A stretch of 64,000 nt of DNA from Microvirga mediterraneensis. Its GTDB lineage: Bacteria > Pseudomonadota > Alphaproteobacteria > Rhizobiales > Beijerinckiaceae. The number at the start of each line of letters is the position of its first letter. Within the stretch, counting starts at the first letter, position 1. Position numbers and translations under genes: made by a program. The stretch spans positions 1,665,001-1,729,000 of the forward strand of contig NZ_JACDXJ010000001.1 of assembly GCF_013520865.1 (NCBI RefSeq), given 5' to 3'. Positions 1-6,689 of the stretch are shown here, in pieces. Below the pieces are notes generated by a model, which was not told the origin of the DNA, did no database searches, and saw only the letters and a program-made list of their open reading frames with translations.

Positions 1-57
1 CACGCTCCGCTCGTTCTGTTCGTCCAACCCGTGAAGATGTGAGTGCGCGCGAACCAC

Positions 58-85
58 AAAAAAAGCGGTGCCAAAAGCACCGCTT
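58..85 (-). terminator. Rho-independent terminator of the first minus-strand gene
   Basis: The arms AAGCGGTGC and GCACCGCTT (63-71 and 77-85) form a 9-bp stem with a 5-nt loop. Read on the minus strand it is followed by an uninterrupted T run (58-64). It lies just downstream of the 91-aa gene ending at 100. Confidence 0.8.
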
Positions 86-99
86 CAGAGAATGTTGGA

Positions 100-375
100 T
101 TACTCCGCCGCCTGGAGATAAACTACTTTCGACTGCTCCCTCTGGACCTCGCGCAGAGTGCGGGCCATGTAGGTCAGCTGCTCGACGGCTTTGTCGAGAT
201 CGAGCTTTGTGCCGTCCTCGAGATCGTACGCCTCGCGCCCGCGATAGAGCCGGTTGACCTGGCTCTCCATCTCGGCGGCAGCCTCGCGGATGCGGTGAAC
301 GAGGTTGTCGGCGATGACATTGGCGTTGTCGTCGACAACGCAGAAACCGACGTCGCTTGCGCGGACCTTGGCCAT
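100..375 (-). CDS. Conserved hypothetical protein, 91 aa
   Basis: I do not recognise the family. The start is the ATG opening MAKVRASDVG; a GAGGAA ribosome site lies a few bases upstream, so a longer reading from 426 is rejected. The product is small, charged and predicted helical in its second half. It has no membrane segment or signal peptide. A good terminator follows the stop. It lies at the edge of the repair island, but nothing in the sequence ties it to DNA repair. Confidence 0.65.
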   Translation of the reverse strand: MAKVRASDVGFCVVDDNANVIADNLVHRIREAAAEMESQVNRLYRGREAYDLEDGTKLDLDKAVEQLTYMARTLREVQREQSKVVYLQAAE

Positions 376-403
376 GGGGTGATTCCTCTTCTTGTTCTTC
401 GCT

Positions 404-817
404 TTAGGCAACGGCCCGCTGCCCATGCTCCGCGTAGATGCCGAGCCGGCGAGCCAGGGAATGTTTCGTCACGGGTCCCACCCAGGGCAATGTCGCGAGA
501 AAGCGCAGCCTGTCGGGACTTGCGTTGTACTCTTCGAACAGGCGCTCACGCTCGCGCCAGATCATGTCGATCGCCTCGGCCTTGGCCGGGTGGCGGAAGC
601 CGACGCGAACCGTCGACCCGAAGTCAAGTGCGCGCATGCAGCGCTCGAACGTGCGACGGCCGATGCCGGGCGTCACGCTCGCATGGCAGATCGCTTCGAT
701 CACATGCTGGGCGAACTCGTCCGCCGTCTCGGGAGTCGTGGCCTCTGTGCCCGAGGCGTCTCCCTGAAAAGTATGGGCGCCGTAGCGCATGGTTTCTTCG
801 AGGCCGAAGCTCGGCAT
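404..817 (-). CDS. Small helix-hairpin-helix protein, 137 aa
   Basis: The start chosen is the ATG opening MPSFGLEETM; upstream in-frame sequence reads as low-quality antisense of the next gene. Near the C terminus the segment LPWVGPVTKHSLARRLG has the h-x-GVGP-x-hA shape of a helix-hairpin-helix DNA-binding hairpin. The middle (about 30-100) is a helical domain I cannot name. The stop of the 823..1437 gene is 5 bp upstream, so the two are probably one operon behind the LexA-boxed promoter at 1522-1549. A DNA-binding role is inferred; no catalytic residues were identified. Confidence 0.6.
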   Translation of the reverse strand: MPSFGLEETMRYGAHTFQGDASGTEATTPETADEFAQHVIEAICHASVTPGIGRRTFERCMRALDFGSTVRVGFRHPAKAEAIDMIWRERERLFEEYNASPDRLRFLATLPWVGPVTKHSLARRLGIYAEHGQRAVA

Positions 818-822
818 GGTTC

Positions 823-1437
823 TCACCGTAGGGTCCAGGCGGCCTGAAGCAGCCGGACGAGCTTTGTCCCGGTCTTTCGGATCCGGCGCTGCGCCCGCCA
901 GGGAAGGTCGGATTCTCGCGACGGATTCGGGCGTTCGGAACGGATACGCGGGTTCTTCAGAAACGGGCGCGCGCCCGATTGCGGACGGATGCGCCAAGAA
1001 TCGTCCGGGCTCGGAAAACCTTGACCATTCAAAGGCTTGTCCGAGGAGCGCGGTTCGATAAAGATGGGGTTTTGATCTCGCGAATGCAAGGTTCGCGGGA
1101 TCAGCGGGACTGGATTCGACATACGGCTGGTCTCTCTGGCGACCTTCGGCCAGGGCGAGATCTCGCAACGGGCCATCTTGAAGGTTCGCGCCAGTTCCGC
1201 GCCAGCCGCGACCCCATAGACCGAAGCCGCGCAGGAGAACGCCTCGGAGAACGGCTCGATAGCGCACCAGGTCTTTTCGGCCATGTGCAGCGGCCATGTC
1301 CACAGGCCGTCCTCGCGGCGCTGGCCTACGCTCTCGCGGTCGATGAAATAACCGGTTCGTTTGTGCTCCAGACCGCTCTCGACCACGAGCCATTCCTCGT
1401 TCTCGAAAATCGGTCTTTCCTCCGTCATGACGGTCAT
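823..1437 (-). CDS. Conserved hypothetical protein with an atypical C-terminal tail
   Basis: The start is the ATG of MTVMTEERPIF, preceded by AAAGGATCC at proper spacing. The first 100 or so residues look like a real compact domain (FENEEWLVVESGLEHKRTG, then WTWPLHMAEKTWC). The rest is proline-, arginine- and serine-rich and does not look like folded protein. A frameshift or read-through into former noncoding sequence is possible, but neither alternative frame looks better. A strong promoter with an overlapping perfect SOS box lies 70-110 bp upstream. Function unknown. Confidence 0.55.
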   Translation of the reverse strand: MTVMTEERPIFENEEWLVVESGLEHKRTGYFIDRESVGQRREDGLWTWPLHMAEKTWCAIEPFSEAFSCAASVYGVAAGAELARTFKMARCEISPWPKVARETSRMSNPVPLIPRTLHSRDQNPIFIEPRSSDKPLNGQGFPSPDDSWRIRPQSGARPFLKNPRIRSERPNPSRESDLPWRAQRRIRKTGTKLVRLLQAAWTLR

Positions 1438-1509
1438 CGCAGGATCCTTTGCGGCGGTGAGGCGCGGCTGCCCTAATGGCGTCACATCCACGACGCATAC
1501 ACAGGATGC

Positions 1510-1549
1510 GAACAAACCAAGAACATACTCCCGATGGCCGCCATGTCAA
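1510..1549 (-). promoter_or_regulatory. SOS (LexA) box and promoter for the 823..1437 / 404..817 pair
   Basis: GAAC-AAACCAA-GAAC at 1510-1524 is a perfect match to the alphaproteobacterial LexA direct repeat GAAC-N7-GAAC. On the minus strand TTGACA (1544-1549) and TATGTT (1522-1527) form a sigma-70 type promoter with 16-bp spacing, and the box overlaps the -10. It also lies about 200 bp upstream of the divergent ATPase operon and might affect it. Confidence 0.75.
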
Positions 1550-1727
1550 GCAAAGTCGACATCGTGGGACTGTAATCTCGGAGTAACGGATACTATGTGG
1601 AGGGTCAGATGGCAGGATTGAAGAGATTGCTCTCGATCACGATCAAAAAGAGGCAAAGTCGTTGCGGCGAAATATCGCTGGCGATAACTGAAGCTCGACC
1701 ATTCCAACGCAGCGGATTCGCCACCTC

Positions 1728-2024
1728 ATGACCAGCCCGACACGTCTCGAAACAGACCAGCTCCGACGCCTGGAGGATATGCGCAAGACCTTCGACAAGC
1801 TGCGGGCGGAAAGGATCCGGGCCGAGGGCGAGGTGGAGCGTCTCACGCGCGAACTCGAGCAGGCGCGGGCCTTGGCCTTGTCGGAATTCGGCACCGACGA
1901 CGAGGGGCAGCTCCAGGGACTGATCGAGGATGCGCAGGCGCGCAACGCCAAGCTCGCCGACGAGTTCGGCGCCGCCCTGCGCGAGGTCGAAGCGCGTCTC
2001 AAGCAGCTTGGAGACGAGCGTTGA
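1728..2024 (+). CDS. Small coiled-coil protein heading the permuted-ATPase operon, 98 aa
   Basis: Nearly the whole protein is charged heptad-like helix (RLEDMRKTFDKLRAERIRAE onward), with one break around residues 53-60. There is no catalytic motif or membrane segment. Its stop overlaps the TTG start of the Rad50-like ATPase (TTGA), indicating translational coupling. Inference: it may supply a coiled-coil strand missing from the permuted ATPase, or bridge ATPase and nuclease. The protein could also be an independent small coiled-coil; homologues with fixed gene order would decide. The 290 bp upstream of it hold the 1510 SOS box and no other clear promoter. Confidence 0.7.
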   Translation: MTSPTRLETDQLRRLEDMRKTFDKLRAERIRAEGEVERLTRELEQARALALSEFGTDDEGQLQGLIEDAQARNAKLADEFGAALREVEARLKQLGDER

Positions 2025-3856
2025 TCGGACCCGATATCGATCACGACGTCGCGCGGGCGCAAGCCTCCCTCGCGCGCCTGGAAGGGCGGCGCGATGCCCT
2101 GCGCGGTCGCCGCGAGGAGCTGACGCGGGAGATCGAGCTCGCCAAGGGGCGTCTTGCCGTTAAGGACGAGGTGGAGGCCTTCATCGAGGCCGTGCACGGC
2201 TCTGCAAGCCGCCGCAGCCTGTCCGCGTTCGAGACGCTGCTCACTGCCCTGGTCCAGGAGGTTCTGCCGGGCGAGAAGCCCGTGGCGCTCGATCTCTCGA
2301 CCGAGCGCGGTCTCGCTTCGCTCGACATCTGCGTGCGCCGCGCCGACGGCACGCTCGAGGACGTGCTGGAGGACAATGGCGGCGCATTGACGAACGTGAT
2401 CAGCATGGCGCTGCGGCTGATCGCGGTGGTCAAGGCGGATGTCGCCCGCTTCCTCGCTCTCGACGAAGCTGATTGCTGGATCGCGCCCGACCGCGTCTCG
2501 TCCTTCTACAGGGTGCTGGAGGACGGCGCCGCGCGTCTCGGCGTGCAGTGCCTCGCCGTTTCGCATCACGACCTGTCGCAGTTCTCAGGCTCGTTCCACA
2601 TCGCCCGCATCGTCGGCGAGCCCGTTTCCGGAGTCGAGGTGCAGTCCACCGACACCCATGCTGCATGGAACGAAGCTCAGCCCGGGCTGCGGTTCATCCG
2701 GCTCGTCAACGTGCAGGCCTACGAGGACGCCACGCTTCATCTAGCCCCCGGCGTGAACGCGCTCATCGGCCCGAACAACCGCGGCAAGTCCACCTTCATC
2801 CGCGCCCTGCGCGCGGTGTTCTACGGTGAGGCCCGCGACAGTCTCGTGCGCGCGGGCACGAGGGCGGCGAGCGTCGAGATTGGCGTGGCGGGGCGCCGGA
2901 TTCTGCGCTTCACGCGCCAGCCGCGCCGTTCGCCCGTCAACATCTGGTCCCTGCACGAGGCGGACGGTTCCCTCGTCGAGGAGCAGGGCATGCGCTACGA
3001 GACCGGCGGTCGCAATGTGCCGGACTGGGTTGCCGATCTCATCCGTATCCGCAAGGTGGAGGATCTCGACGTTCAGATCGCGCATCAGAAATTCCCCGTC
3101 TTTCTTCTTGGAGAGACGCCGTCCCGCCGCTCGGCCGTTCTCTCGATCGGCCAGGAGGCTGGCTATATCCGCGATATGCTCGTCATTCATCGCGAGCGTT
3201 GCCGGCGGGACACCGATCTCGTGCGCAATGGGGAGCGGGAGCTGATCGCGCTGGGCGAAACGCTCGATGGGATGAACGATCTCGATGCGCTCAAGGACAA
3301 GCTGTCGGCTGTCCGAAACCAGGCCGAGGACCTGAAGGTGGTCTCATTGCAGCTGCAGGGGCTGCGGCAGCGCGCGACGCAGCTCGCTGATCTCCATGGT
3401 CGTCTGGAGAAAGCGCGAGCGCGCGCCGACATCACGGCGACACTGCCTGAGGCTGAGCAGTTGATGAACCTTACGCGATCGGTGGAGCGCTCGCGCGAGC
3501 GTCGGCGGATCGCGGAGCGGGTCGTCGGGCTCAGTCATGATCTTGCTTTGAGCGAAGCCCGGATTGCGGCGCTGCGGGACTTGCCGGAGGATCTTCCAAG
3601 CCTTGAAAACACGGGCCCGGCGCAAAATATGCTGACGCGCATGGCGGATCTTCGGAACGCGTCCCGGATCGCGCAGAGCCGCATTGCGCAGGTCAGCGAG
3701 GGGCTCGCATCCCTGCAGACGGAAATGGCGCAGCTCATGGAGGAGACCGGCGGGCTCTGCCCCACTTGCGGTTCGCCGGTGAAGCCCGAGAACCTGCTGG
3801 ACCATCACGCCCATTCCTCCCACTCTTCCACGCCGTCGGAGCGGCTGATCGCATGA
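2021..3856 (+). CDS. Circularly permuted Rad50/SMC-like ATPase with C-terminal zinc hook
   Basis: The 611-aa product has ABC-ATPase head motifs in reverse order. After an N-terminal helix (about 8-60) come a signature-like stretch (119-131, NGGALTNVISMAL), Walker B (144-151, FLALDEAD) and an H-loop (181-183, SHH). Only then come the strand normally found at a Rad50 N terminus and Walker A (250-258, GPNNRGKST). A long coiled coil (about 390-575) follows, ending in CPTC (580-583), the zinc-hook motif, about 28 residues before the stop. Canonical Rad50/SbcC runs Walker A, coil, hook, coil, Walker B; this chain looks opened at the hook and joined through the head. The TTG start overlaps the upstream stop, and the stop overlaps the nuclease ATG (ATGA). 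Role inferred: ATP-driven DNA end processing with the downstream phosphoesterase. Confidence 0.85.
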   Translation: MIGPDIDHDVARAQASLARLEGRRDALRGRREELTREIELAKGRLAVKDEVEAFIEAVHGSASRRSLSAFETLLTALVQEVLPGEKPVALDLSTERGLASLDICVRRADGTLEDVLEDNGGALTNVISMALRLIAVVKADVARFLALDEADCWIAPDRVSSFYRVLEDGAARLGVQCLAVSHHDLSQFSGSFHIARIVGEPVSGVEVQSTDTHAAWNEAQPGLRFIRLVNVQAYEDATLHLAPGVNALIGPNNRGKSTFIRALRAVFYGEARDSLVRAGTRAASVEIGVAGRRILRFTRQPRRSPVNIWSLHEADGSLVEEQGMRYETGGRNVPDWVADLIRIRKVEDLDVQIAHQKFPVFLLGETPSRRSAVLSIGQEAGYIRDMLVIHRERCRRDTDLVRNGERELIALGETLDGMNDLDALKDKLSAVRNQAEDLKVVSLQLQGLRQRATQLADLHGRLEKARARADITATLPEAEQLMNLTRSVERSRERRRIAERVVGLSHDLALSEARIAALRDLPEDLPSLENTGPAQNMLTRMADLRNASRIAQSRIAQVSEGLASLQTEMAQLMEETGGLCPTCGSPVKPENLLDHHAHSSHSSTPSERLIA

Positions 3857-4854
3857 TCCTGTCCGGAGATCGTCTTCCCACCGTCACGTGCAACGGCGTC
3901 CTCGTGATCGGGGATCCGCATGTGGGCTCAAGGCGTCCAGGCCGGCGCAAGGATACCGTGTGGCCCCAGGCCGTGCTCGGCAAGCTGGAGCGCTGCGCGG
4001 CCATCGCCAACGAGCGGGGGCTCGCCGTCGTGATCCTGGGCGATCTGTTCGACCGGCCGGTCGAGACTGACGTGGCGCTCAAGAACCAGCTCATCCGCGT
4101 TCTGAAAGGCTTTGCTCATCGGCCCATCGTCAATGTGGGCAATCATGACATCCAGCATACGACGCTGACGGACAGCGACTCGCTCGCCTTGCTGGGACTG
4201 TGCGACGTGGTTGATGTGGTGGCCGCATCGGCGCCCGTGACCGAGTTCCAGGTCGATGCGCGCCGGATCGGTATCGGCATGACACCCTACGGCCAGCCGA
4301 TCCCGACCGATGCGCGCGGTTCCTTCGCCGGCGTCGATCTTCGCGCATGGTTCACACATCACGACATCGCCTTCGACGGCGGCTATCCCGGAGCAGTGCC
4401 GCCCTTCGCGGTCGAGGGCTGCGACGTCCTGATCAACGGGCACATCCATAAGACGCAGAAATCCATCCTGGCCGGACGCACCCGCTGGATGAATCCCGGC
4501 ACCATCACGCGCCAATCCGTCGATCTCGTGGATCACGTGCCGCGCGCCTGGATCCTGGACGGCAGCGGCGCCCTGGAGCCGCATGCCCTGCCGTATGAGA
4601 GCAATGTGTTCGACCTGACCGGGCGCGTCGTCAATGCGGCGGATGGAGCCGTCGTGGCGCGGGAGGTGGAAAGCGCCTTCGTGACGCTGCTGCAGGCGGA
4701 ATCGGCCACGGAGCTGAAGCGAAGCGGCGACGGCGCGATCGTCCGCGACGAGATCGAGGCGAAGTTCTCCGCCGACGACACACCGGATGCCGTGCGGGCC
4801 ATCGTGCGCTCGCTTCTCGGCGAAGCGGTGGAACGCCACGCGGCGCAATCTTAG
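3853..4854 (+). CDS. Mre11/SbcD-like metallophosphoesterase, 333 aa
   Basis: All calcineurin-type metallophosphoesterase motifs are present: GDPHVG (20-25), GDLFDRP (63-69), GNHD (96-99), HHD (169-171) and GHIH (196-199). They are followed by a substrate-cap-like C-terminal region. The ATG overlaps the ATPase stop, so the pair is translationally coupled, as Mre11-Rad50 and SbcD-SbcC genes often are. Inferred activity is manganese-dependent nuclease on DNA ends. It differs from PdeM (28369..29070), which is smaller and belongs to the ligase set. Substrate is not readable from sequence. Confidence 0.85.
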   Translation: MILSGDRLPTVTCNGVLVIGDPHVGSRRPGRRKDTVWPQAVLGKLERCAAIANERGLAVVILGDLFDRPVETDVALKNQLIRVLKGFAHRPIVNVGNHDIQHTTLTDSDSLALLGLCDVVDVVAASAPVTEFQVDARRIGIGMTPYGQPIPTDARGSFAGVDLRAWFTHHDIAFDGGYPGAVPPFAVEGCDVLINGHIHKTQKSILAGRTRWMNPGTITRQSVDLVDHVPRAWILDGSGALEPHALPYESNVFDLTGRVVNAADGAVVAREVESAFVTLLQAESATELKRSGDGAIVRDEIEAKFSADDTPDAVRAIVRSLLGEAVERHAAQS

Positions 4855-4943
4855 AGCACTCCTCGGTGAAGTGGATCCGGTTCACCGTCAAAGATGCGGT
4901 CGAACGAAGAAGAGAGGTGGTTCCACGTCAGTGGAAACAGCTT
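4855..4943. repeat. Short palindromic intergenic sequence between convergent genes
   Basis: The 89-bp gap contains GTGAA-(N)-GTTCAC flanking GTGGATCC (about 4866-4885) and a hairpin TTCCAC-GTCA-GTGGAA (about 4923-4938). It resembles common rhizobial intergenic palindromes. The hairpins could end transcription of both convergent genes, but no T run is present. Confidence 0.45.
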
Positions 4944-5594
4944 CTAAAAGGCGAACGGGTCCGTGTAAGGCAGGCGACGCCTACGCACCTGCGTTTCCGG
5001 CAGGATCGGGCGGCTGATATCGACCGCGATCAGTCCCTCGCAGGCGAGTGCCAGGACGGCCGCGACACCGTCCTGCGTGTTCATGACGGCGCTGGCGCAA
5101 TCCACCAGCCGCATCGCCCCGACCTCGTCGAGTTGATGCAGGACCCGCACCCGGTCGCCTGCCGTGACGGGCGTGCGTCTACAGGCCATGATGAGGCGCA
5201 TGGTCGTGAAGCGCGGCTCGGCCCGGATGCTGGCAGCCGTTTCGATCACGAAAAGGCGGCCGTCCGACGAGGCGATGCCATGGATCGCGGCAGCCCGCAG
5301 CGGATGCTTCAGAAGGTCGTCATCGGTCACCACATCGACCAGATAGGCGGTGCCGTCCCGGACGATTTCGAAATCAGCCACGTGTTCGATGGTCTCGTCC
5401 CCGATGGCGAATTCCGCCGGATCTGCAGGCGCACGCAGGGATTCGACCTCGGCATCGAGCTCGCAGAGCGCCAGGTAATCGGCGATCAGGGCGTTGCGCG
5501 TGAGCGGCGTAGACGGGCGCTTCTGGGCTCGGCGGGTTCCCGAGCGGCGGGCAGGGCGCCTGTCCGAAAGGTCGAGGAGCGCTTGCGCGGACAT
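4944..5594 (-). CDS. SOS-associated hypothetical protein, weakly TnsA-like, 216 aa
   Basis: The start is the ATG of MSAQALLDLSDRR, with GGAGG 6 bp upstream; the longer frame back to 5756 crosses the promoter and is rejected. The N terminus is basic (RRPARRSGTRRAQKR). Residues about 70-95 (HVADFEIVRDGTAYLVDVV) resemble the core of TnsA-type PD-(D/E)XK nucleases, where a D...(D/E)xK strand pair is expected. The lysine is absent (VDVVT), so nuclease activity is doubtful. A perfect LexA box in a strong promoter lies about 60 bp upstream. Function otherwise unknown. Confidence 0.6.
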   Translation of the reverse strand: MSAQALLDLSDRRPARRSGTRRAQKRPSTPLTRNALIADYLALCELDAEVESLRAPADPAEFAIGDETIEHVADFEIVRDGTAYLVDVVTDDDLLKHPLRAAAIHGIASSDGRLFVIETAASIRAEPRFTTMRLIMACRRTPVTAGDRVRVLHQLDEVGAMRLVDCASAVMNTQDGVAAVLALACEGLIAVDISRPILPETQVRRRRLPYTDPFAF

Positions 5595-5652
5595 CGGGGC
5601 CTCCAGCTTGGCTTTACATACGGATGGGCGATCCTGCCCATTGCTAAGATGA

Positions 5653-5684
5653 GAACATATACAGAACAATGTGGTGCGGGTCAA
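5653..5684 (-). promoter_or_regulatory. SOS box and promoter of the 4944..5594 gene
   Basis: GAAC-ATATACA-GAAC at 5653-5667 is a perfect LexA direct repeat. On the minus strand TTGACC (5679-5684) and TATATG (5656-5661) are spaced by 17 bp, and the box lies between and over them. This places the TnsA-like gene in the SOS regulon with good confidence. Confidence 0.8.
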
Positions 5685-5819
5685 ACTTCGCACGGTTCGC
5701 GAGGGCAGACGTTCTCCCAAGTTCCGACAAGCACCTTTTTGCGCGGGTTGGGACAAAATGGCACATGGATCAAGTGACTGTTAAATAAGGCATTATCGTT
5801 TGGCGGCGGGAGCGCGGAA

Positions 5820-5862
5820 TTGGACCGAACAGCATAAATTTGCTATAGAACAAATACCGAAC
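5820..5862 (+). promoter_or_regulatory. SOS box and promoter of the 5935..6600 / recD2-like operon
   Basis: GAAC-AAATACC-GAAC at 5848-5862 is a perfect LexA direct repeat. TTGGAC (5820-5825) and TATAGA (5844-5849) form a promoter with 18-bp spacing, and the box overlaps the -10. It is back to back with the box at 5653 in a 340-bp divergent intergenic region that has no other gene. Confidence 0.8.
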
Positions 5863-5934
5863 GCGCCTGCCGAACATGGCTGCGACAAGAGCGCGTCAGC
5901 GATTTGCGGGCTCCTGAGAACGTTAGGATCGAGG

Positions 5935-6600
5935 ATGAATACGACAGACAAGAAAATTTCAGAGGTGCTTGCGAAATTCGGCGAGCCGATGGCCGGGAGC
6001 GTCTGGCGCGTCCAGGGAACCGCGGTCATCTATCACAAGACTCTGGAGCGCATTGCCGCCCAGGCGAGGATCGTCTTCGACGAGCCCAAGATCATTCGCG
6101 CCGAACGCGACGAGGCCGTCATCCAGGTGACAGGCCGCATGGGCGAGCGCGTCGAGTGGTCAATCGGCGAAGCGCTCATCGGGGTCAATTACCGGGTATC
6201 GGGCAAGCAGGCGGCGTATGTCTACGCCATGGCGGAGAAGCGCGCGAAGGATCGCGTGATCCTCAAGCTCATTGAGCTGCACGGCTATGTCTATTCCGAG
6301 GAAGAGGCCGACGAGTTCAAACAGGGCCGTCCGGGCTACGCCGATCCGCATGTGGAGATCGAGAAGACCGAGCCGCAGAAGGGCAAGGTCGAAGCGGCCG
6401 TTGCCGATGGCAAAATCGAGGACGATCTGAAGGCGAAGATCAAGAAGGCCAAGACCATCAATGCGGTCACGGACCTGATGCTCCACGCCGACACGCAGAA
6501 GACACTCGCCGATCTTCCCGAAGGCATCCGAGACGAGATCCGTGACTTCGCCAAGGCGCGCCTCGTCGAACTCGGCTGGCCGACCAAGAAGGCAGCCTAA
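5935..6600 (+). CDS. Putative phage-type ssDNA-annealing or recombination protein, 221 aa
   Basis: The start is the ATG opening MNTTDKKISEVL; an AGGATCGAGG purine stretch precedes it. The central segment about 93-130 (AAYVYAMAEKRAKDRVILKL then GYVYSEEEADEF) has the amphipathic 'A-x-KRA-x-x-R' helix seen in phage single-strand-annealing and Rad52-like proteins. The N-terminal part is beta-rich and the C-terminal 60 residues are helical. Assignment to a named family is uncertain. It is expressed from a LexA-boxed promoter and followed 89 bp later by a RecD2-like helicase, which favours a recombination role. I infer co-transcription with the helicase. Confidence 0.55.
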   Translation: MNTTDKKISEVLAKFGEPMAGSVWRVQGTAVIYHKTLERIAAQARIVFDEPKIIRAERDEAVIQVTGRMGERVEWSIGEALIGVNYRVSGKQAAYVYAMAEKRAKDRVILKLIELHGYVYSEEEADEFKQGRPGYADPHVEIEKTEPQKGKVEAAVADGKIEDDLKAKIKKAKTINAVTDLMLHADTQKTLADLPEGIRDEIRDFAKARLVELGWPTKKAA

Positions 6601-6689
6601 CTTTCGCTGCGATCATGGACGAGACAGTCGCAAGCTGCCTCGCCCATCTTAGTCTCATGGCGTCCCGGCGCTCGTGGTCCCGCTGATCG

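Noticed and set aside
404-1549. 381-aa reading joining two minus-strand genes
   Set aside because: The part before MPSFGLEETM is in the antisense-like frame of the 823..1437 gene, so I treat it as two separate genes.
5826-5845. Additional half LexA site GAAC at 5827
   Set aside because: A single GAAC without a partner at 7-bp spacing is expected by chance.
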